42,950 bases of DNA from Sporodiniella umbellata (lineage: Eukaryota; Mucoromycota; Mucoromycetes; Mucorales; Rhizopodaceae): NCBI GenBank assembly GCA_025677835.1, contig JAIXMR010000148.1:1-42950 (forward strand). Reading direction: 5' to 3'. The translations under genes were made by a program, and so were the position numbers. The notes under the pieces were generated by a model. It worked only from the letters and a program-made list of their open reading frames with translations, was not told where the DNA came from and did not search any database. This document shows, in pieces, positions 36,688 to 42,950 of this stretch. Position 1 is the first letter of the stretch, and each line of letters opens with the position of its first letter.

Positions 36688-36764
36688 AAGACGATATGAG
36701 CAGCTACTATTCTTTGTAATTCCTATAATTATTATTAAAATGTATAAATATATATAATCAACCA

Positions 36765-39324
36765 TTACAAGGGAGATATAATTACCTCGTCGTCCAATGA
36801 TGGCTTAATTTGACTCACAGGAGTATTGTTATTAGCTATAATAATATTATTGGTGGTAGTAATGGGAGTAATTTCAGTAACAGGAGTTTCGACAGGAGCG
36901 TCTTCCTCTACTTTTCCACTCAAGATGCGTTTGGCCATGGACATGGCCACTTCTTTTTGTTGTTCATCTATAGGAGCCAATGGAGGCGGAGGGATAGGCT
37001 GTGGTGATTTTTTGTCTTTAGGGCGCACAGCAAAAGAGCTTTGCGGTCTATTCCAGGGATGAAATTCGTAACCGCCTTCTTGTTCCCATTGTGTGTTTTC
37101 TCTTGCAGTAAGAAAGTCAACTCCGTGGGCAACAAGTAGGTACAGGTCATCCATATGACTGGGATCCACAGGCGCTGTGTGACTTACTGGAGGAGGTATA
37201 GGAGGACAGTTGGAAGAAGATACTTCGGAAACAAGTGACACTTTGCTAGTAGACATGCTAGTGGTCATGCTTGACTCTAACGGCGTAGACACCTCTTCTT
37301 CGTTGGGCTGATTGTTGATCCACATTGTATATTCTTCTTGAATATCAGAGGATTTCTCTGGTACTGCTAACTCTGGGACCGATTCCTCTTTTTCTTCCTT
37401 TTCTTCTTTTTCTTCTAAATCGCACTCCTTCTCTTCTGTGTTCTCTACGCTTTCATTGTCTTCAGAAGGTTCCATCTGTAGTTTTTCGATATTCTCAGTA
37501 GCTTCTGTAGACTCTACAGGCTCTTCTGCAGGCTTGTCTGATTCTTCAATCGGCTCTTGTGTATGCTCTAGAGTCTCAACAGGAGGTTCTATAACATGTT
37601 CTTGCGATTTCATCGCACGGTCTAAAGGTCCCACAGTTTCATTGTTAGGATACCTTGAGTCCTCACGATTGTCTTCTTCAGATATACAGCTGATCATCTC
37701 AAAGCGGCTTGAGCTTTGATCTGCCGAGCCTTGCCTTGACTTTGTTTCAACTAATGATTGCTTTCGAGATGAGACAGGAGATGTTGAGTTAGAGCCCCAT
37801 CCAACAAGTCTCTTAAATTGCTGTCTCAAGCTTTCTTTTTTTCTGTCTTGAGGTCTATCCATTTCTGGGGCGGAAGAGCGTCTAAAAAGAGGATGGGTAT
37901 TTATATATTTTTCTTCCTGATGTTTAGGAGTATCCATGAGGACATCTAATATACTCGGCCTTCTCTCTGGAAAATGCAGCTTTCTTCGCCTTGACTGTCT
38001 CAAGATGAAAACCAACTCGCTAGTGATGGTATTGCTCGATAGCTTCCCAAGTACACTCGACATCATTTCATTCGAACCCAATTCGATTTCTATGTATGTT
38101 GATTATACGTTTTGTTTGTTTGTTTTTCTTTTTTTAGTATTCTCCTAAATTTTCTCCTGAGTGATTACCTTTATGATGCTTCTTAACAGATAATGTGTAT
38201 TGTTTTAATAAATCTGGCACATGGAACTTTTCTAAAGCAAACCGGATCACTTGACCGACCATTGCATCCTGAGTGACCGCAATCACTTTATCCATACGAT
38301 CCATTTCTCTTGCCTTCTTTTTGGCACACTCTAAATACAAGGACACTTTGATGTAGATCATATTTTCTCTTTTTGTACGTCTATGCAGATAAAAGCGAAT
38401 CACTCCGTCTTCATCATGGTCTGTCTGCTCATCATTACCAAAACTGCTTGACCTTGGCCTTCTTCCAGAAGACGGTTGGGAGATACGGTTGGACAACAAA
38501 GGCATAGGTGTTCTTAATGAATCAGTCAAGGTTTTGAATATAGACAGAGGTTTGTCTTGAGCTGATAGTACATAGTCATCCCCATCGGATCCCTGAACGG
38601 CCATATAATACTCGTTACACTCATCATGTACACCAAACTGGTATACAGCCCAAATCAAAAGATCTTCAGCACTCGTCTGGTCTGTGACAGAAAACGTATG
38701 GAAGCCCTGGCCACCTACATTACCAGCAAACACCCGAATATCCAGTGTTTCTTTTACTTCTGATCCAGTCTGTTCAACATAGCTCATGCTCTCAGCTTCG
38801 TCTGTTTCTTCCTCTTCTTTGTCGCTTTCAGAGTCACTTTCTTCTGAATCGACTTCATAATGAAACACGTCAAGATCGTCTAGAATAGTTACGCGTGGTT
38901 GTGAATTTATAGTGAATGATAATGTGTCGTGTATTGAAGGAAAGGTTACTTCCACATTTCGATGCTTATTTAAACGAGCGAGTCGCTCATATGATGTCTA
39001 AAGAAACATATATTTATATATATATATATATATATAGCGAGAGAGGGTTGTCAAAAATAGAATTACCTCAATATTTTCTGCTGGGATATAACCTACTTCT
39101 CTGGTGGTTAGTACTTCGACCAACCACCAATATATGTTGGTATCTTCCATTAAAACAAGTGCGTCTCCTTTGACAACTGAAGCTTGTCCCTCTACAGTCG
39201 CAACAAAAGTATGTAGCGCGTAAACGAGATCAAAATCAATGTTTTCATCGGGAACACTTGAACATATAGACTCTTCTTCAGATCTTAGTTCTTCAATTTC
39301 TTCTAATAAATCTGAATGTGACAT
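36765..39324 (-). CDS. SH3 domain protein with two RA-like domains (Bud14/Tea4-like SH3), 803 aa
   Basis: Exons 39324-39067, 38997-38169 and 38089-36765 join in frame. An SH3 domain lies at about residues 31-86 (VYALHTFVATVEGQ, then YWWLVEVL, VGYIPAENIE). It is followed by ERLARLNKHRN, as I recall from fungal polarity proteins. A Glu/Asp/Ser-rich linker precedes two ubiquitin-like Ras-association-type regions: IRVFAGNVGGQGFHTFSV with DLLIWAVYQFGV, and IYIKVSLYLEC...VIRFALEKFHV. The C-terminal half is low-complexity and Glu-rich. It ends after a short conserved-looking block (DLYLLVAHGVDFLTARE). The domains suggest a scaffold linking small GTPases to cell-tip growth or actin. The Bud14/Tea4 match is from the SH3 pattern only. 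Confidence 0.8.
39015..39036. repeat. (TA)n microsatellite in intron 1 of the SH3 gene
   Basis: A TA run lies 16 bases inside the acceptor of the 69-bp first intron. It encodes nothing; the YIYIYI stretch seen in one frame is its shadow. Confidence 0.8.
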
Positions 39325-39357
39325 AATTAAAAGGAAAGTGAGGGGAGGAGGGGGAGA

Positions 39358-39387
39358 GATAGATAGATAGATAGATAGAGAGATAGA

Positions 39388-39457
<70 letters not shown>
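39358..39457. repeat. (GATA)n/(GA)n purine microsatellite upstream of the SH3 gene
   Basis: About 100 bp of GATA then GA repeats. It sits 34 bp upstream of the SH3 gene start codon and 150 bp from the CSC1-type gene's stop, so it lies in the SH3 promoter or 5' UTR. Confidence 0.9.
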
Positions 39458-39458
<1 letters not shown>

Positions 39459-39606
39459 GGAAGTGAAAAGTATTAAGGAGAGTTAAGGGGGGTTAAAAGG
39501 TTTAAAAAGATAATAGAAAAGAAATAAGTTTATTTGGGGAGTTCATGTTTATAAAAAAAAAAATCCAAAAAAAAAAAAAAAATAAGGAGAAAATAAAATA
39601 TATATT

Positions 39607-40642
39607 TTAAAGCGTTCCATATGTTTTTGGAAGACGGTTATGACCACGCCTTTCAGGATGATGATAGTAAGCATTCTCGTTATCTTGTTCTTCCTCTTCG
39701 TCTGTCTGTCCGCCTTCGTCTGCTGAGTAACCATCATCCTCTTCTATGGGTGATTCTATAGGCACCTCAGGGTATGATTCCTCATCTATGATCTCACGTG
39801 TAGTTGAGTGCTCGGCCTTTGTTGGTAACCAAAGCTGAGGCAAAAGACCTAAAAGCGCCGGGTGACCATACTGTTTCATCCCTGTATTTAGAATACCATT
39901 TAATAGGGTCATCGGAGGTTCTCTAAAATTGGTTGTTTTTCTAGGCTCTGCCACATAATCGTCTTCGTCTAATACTGTACGTCTTTTGTGATGTCGGGTT
40001 GTTGTGCTGCTATTACTACTATTGTTATTGTTGGTGTTGCATCCCAAGAGAGGCACTGCGTTCGTCAATGGCCCAAATCTTTCAGATAGTAATTGGAGGG
40101 GCAAGTATTGTGTGCTTTGTTGATAGGCTTGATCCATCAAGATTTTATAAGCCAAAGTCATAAACAATAGAGGGACGCAAAGTAAGGCCAGCGTGAATGA
40201 TTTGTTTAGTGTAAAAAGACCAGCGGATGTTAGTTCAAAAATAGCAAGGGCAATCATGATACGAGAGAAAACCATTGGCCACATTCTGCCTGCAACTTCA
40301 TAAGAATGAAAATAAACTGGGAGAAGCTTGGGTTACTAATCTCGCATAAGTCTTAATTATTATTATTATTTTTACCATAAAGAAGTTGATACTTGCATAC
40401 AAGATAAGACATTGCAAAATAGATGACACCAAAAACCAAAATCAAAGGAGAAATAGTAGAATAAACCAAGACAACGACAAACATGAAAACAGGCACAGGA
40501 TACCCCCAACCAAAGTTGTACATACGAGGAGCATAAACTTCAGCGAAATCACGTGGTGTTTTGCAAAGAAATATACAATAGAATTTCTGTACAAGAATAG
40601 GACCGATTTGAAGTAATTGTATAGGGCATCTATTACACAATG

Positions 40643-40684
<42 letters not shown>

Positions 40685-42656
40685 TGGACAGCTTAGTGTG
40701 TATGAGATCCTTACAGCATTATTCCCTGAAGAACTGCATAATTAATATAAAAAGGCGCTACTTCTGGGAGTTTCGAGGCAAATATATTGGCAATCTTGGT
40801 AGGATCTTCAAAAATGTCTTTTTGTGACTTGAACAAGGTACTTGCAACCGTGATGAATAACAATACATTTGAGAATAAAAAGAAAAACTGTCTATGAACA
40901 AAGAGGTTAAGAAGCTTTTCACTTTGGTTAGAAAAAAAAAAAAAAAAAAAAAAAGCTTACTTTGCAAAACAAGATTCCTCCGACTCACTTCGAGTAGTAA
41001 ATCCCTCAATGACACTTAAACCTAAACAATCAAATCAATACCCCAGACGAATATGATTGTGTTGTACTTACTGTTAAAAATAAGAGGGAGTACAGAAAAA
41101 AAGATGACAACACCCAAAGTAGGTATAAATCCAGCCACGATTTGATTTAAAATCTTGTTTTTTTCTGCCAACTTCAATAACCAGGGGAAATAAGCTTTGA
41201 GTGATTTGGTGGATGTCAATGCCGATAGGTAATTACAGGGAATGGTCCAAGAGAAGACCAAGAATAACAAGATGAACATGACCACTGCTTTACGTATCCA
41301 ACGCTCCCTTCCATGCATTGCAATGTTTTCCCATAGGACGTCTCTTGGTTCTGGCGCAAGTTGTGCTTTTAATCGAAAAGGTGTGGAATCAATCAAAACT
41401 TGAGAGGCTACATACTATAAAAGGCACGTTAGCACAAGAAAGGATCAAGAGGGGAGGGGAGGGGAGGGGGAGAGAAGTGAACGATCTTCTTACCGCACTC
41501 ACTGTTTCTTCAAAAGTGATGAAGCCAACACTTGTAGGCGCAAATTTGCCTACTTTACGTGCTTTCTGCACCAGTCCATCGACTTGTTCAAACTTTTTCT
41601 TGTAATGATCAATGGCATCGAATTGAGCACCAAACAAGATGTTTTCTTGTATGACTGGCCTTGTGCCAGCGATTGGGTACTGTGGGTTTCCAAGGTATTT
41701 TGTGTAGACAGTCTCCAGCTGTCTTAGATAATGAGATCGTTCCTTTATAAATTCCAGAAGCCGACCAACGTGACGGATGGTGTGTACAGATTCCACCATG
41801 CCGATCCCGAGCTTTTCAAAGTACTCTGCTAGTTTATGGTCGGATCTTAGATGTGGAGGAATACCGGTGACTAACAGTGTACGAGCCGAAAGCGTTTTTG
41901 CTTTTCTCAGTAAGAATTCACGACGGATACGTACATAATCACGATAATTTGAAAACGTGAAATAAAAAGTGGCGAATACAAACAGATAGGTAAAAAACAA
42001 GTAAACCCACAAGAAGCTGACTTTATGAGTTGTATCCACTCTAGCAGTGCTGCCGGTACTGTTACCAAAATCACCGCCACCCATTTTACTGATCGGGTAT
42101 AAAACAACTGTGCCAAAAAATCCACAAAAAGAAAACAGTTTGACACTCATCAGTAAAAATTGAAGCATCTTTTGGGCGGGAAAAAAGGTTAAAAAAAAAA
42201 AAAAAAAAGGGTTGAACATTTACCACCACAGCATCCAATCCAACTTTATCCATCACAACAGAATTGGGTGTTTTTAAGAGGGGTATAATCCAACCGAACA
42301 AGGTCGTGGGTAACTGTTCGGGAGCGTGTCTATCAACAATACCGTCAATACCTCTATGTTTAAGAAGAAAAAGGCATTACTTTTTCATCCGAAGCCGCGG
42401 CGAGTATATGTTTCTCCATCTAAAGAAAGAACGTGAGCCACTCTCTCGTAAAATCCCTGCGCGTTTCTCACCTCACTCTCAAAAAACAAAACAACAGAAA
42501 ACAAATGGAGCCTACACAACTGCAGAGGATAAGTTGGGTAGTAAAACCCGTAGGTGATTTGGATGTCTGGGCAGGCGACCCAGGCAATGGTTCCTCTTCA
42601 TCCTCACATAAAAACTTGAAGATTCCAATACAGGGGAAAGTTGTATTAGATAACAT
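39607..42656 (-). CDS. CSC1/TMEM63 (OSCA)-type cation channel, 857 aa, 9 exons
   Basis: Exons 42656-42472, 42419-42381, 42353-42224, 42168-41494, 41414-41072, 41021-40961, 40891-40715, 40629-40376 and 40316-39607 join in frame. The first helix (TTQLILCSCVGSICFLLFCFL) leads into RVRWRNIYSPRL. Helices at about 119-145 and 165-187 follow; together these form the RSN1_TM region. A cytosolic PHM7-type domain begins ARTLLVTGIPPHL and contains VGFITFEE. The pore region holds many helices, including FIPTLGVVIFFSVLPLIFN and a block near GPILVQKFYCIFLCKTPRDF. The C-terminus is an Asp/Glu-rich cytosolic tail (HPERRGHNRLPKTYGTL). The family forms osmotically or mechanically gated, calcium-permeable channels in the plasma or vacuolar membrane. 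Exon 2 is only 39 bp but supplies the conserved YSPRL. Confidence 0.9.
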
Positions 42657-42898
42657 CCACTGGATAGATAGAAAGCTAAAGAAAAACTTTTTTTCTTTTT
42701 TCTGGCTGAATATTACTTGATTGAGTCTTTTTGTGTTCCATTAAGATTAGGTCACACATTCAGAGAGGAAAGAGTCATGTATCTATGAAAACTTGGTGTG
42801 GCTTGCCTTTCGTTTTGGTATGGGCATAAAGACTCTCAAAAGAGGTCGTTTGGGATCTTTATAGACAAGGCCAACTTTGTTGGAAGTTCAAGACTTTT

Positions 42899-42950
<52 letters not shown>
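42657..42950. other. Upstream flank of the CSC1-type gene ending in (TG)n
   Basis: No coding region is supported. The last ~48 bases (42903-42950) are an uninterrupted TG microsatellite that runs off the window. Confidence 0.7.

Noticed and set aside
42903..42950. Telomere at the window end
   Set aside because: The repeat is plain (TG)n, not TTAGGG-type; it is a microsatellite cut by the window edge.

Overview
This window is nuclear DNA from a filamentous fungus, most likely of the order Mucorales (Mucor/Rhizopus-like). The genes are split by short introns (about 50-150 bp) with GTAAGT-type donors. The DNA is AT-rich and full of A/T homopolymers. The secreted RNase T2 is very close to Rhizopus RNase Rh, and the mobile-element relics are of eukaryotic gypsy, LINE and Tc1 types. 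All exon structures were built by hand from splice signals and frame continuity; none was tested against RNA or a database.

Region 1 (0.2-2.5 kb): a seven-exon gene for an uncharacterised 609-aa protein with a PD-(D/E)XK-nuclease-like motif. Region 2 (2.6-13.1 kb) has no intact gene. It holds a decayed Ty3/gypsy pol fragment, one copy of a dispersed repeat containing a Tc1-like transposase relic, a 5.5-kb higher-order tandem repeat array, and a decayed LINE. It looks like heterochromatin, possibly pericentromeric. Region 3 (13.3-23.5 kb), all on the minus strand: a doubtful small membrane-protein gene, a Zn2Cys6 transcription factor (782 aa), a 1219-aa coiled-coil protein with a Ser/Thr/Lys-rich head, and a compact MYST histone acetyltransferase (325 aa).

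Region 4 (25.2-27.5 kb): secreted RNase T2 (+) convergent with an HMG-box protein carrying a very acidic tail (-). Region 5 (27.7-30.0 kb): a second, inverted and phase-shifted copy of the Tc1-containing repeat. Region 6 (31.2-42.7 kb) is gene-dense: an SLC35F6-like transporter (+) and a DUF202 membrane protein (-) whose stop codons touch, DNAJC3/P58IPK-type ER co-chaperone (-), a VanZ-like membrane protein (+), an SH3 plus RA-like-domain polarity-type protein (-), and a CSC1/TMEM63-type cation channel (-).

The genes form no operon-like pathway. Several act at membranes or in the secretory pathway (transporter, DNAJC3, channel, RNase), and three act in the nucleus (transcription factor, MYST, HMG). 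The most unusual structures are the S(LS)10LL tandem array, the permuted inverted repeat pair and the zero-gap convergent gene pair.
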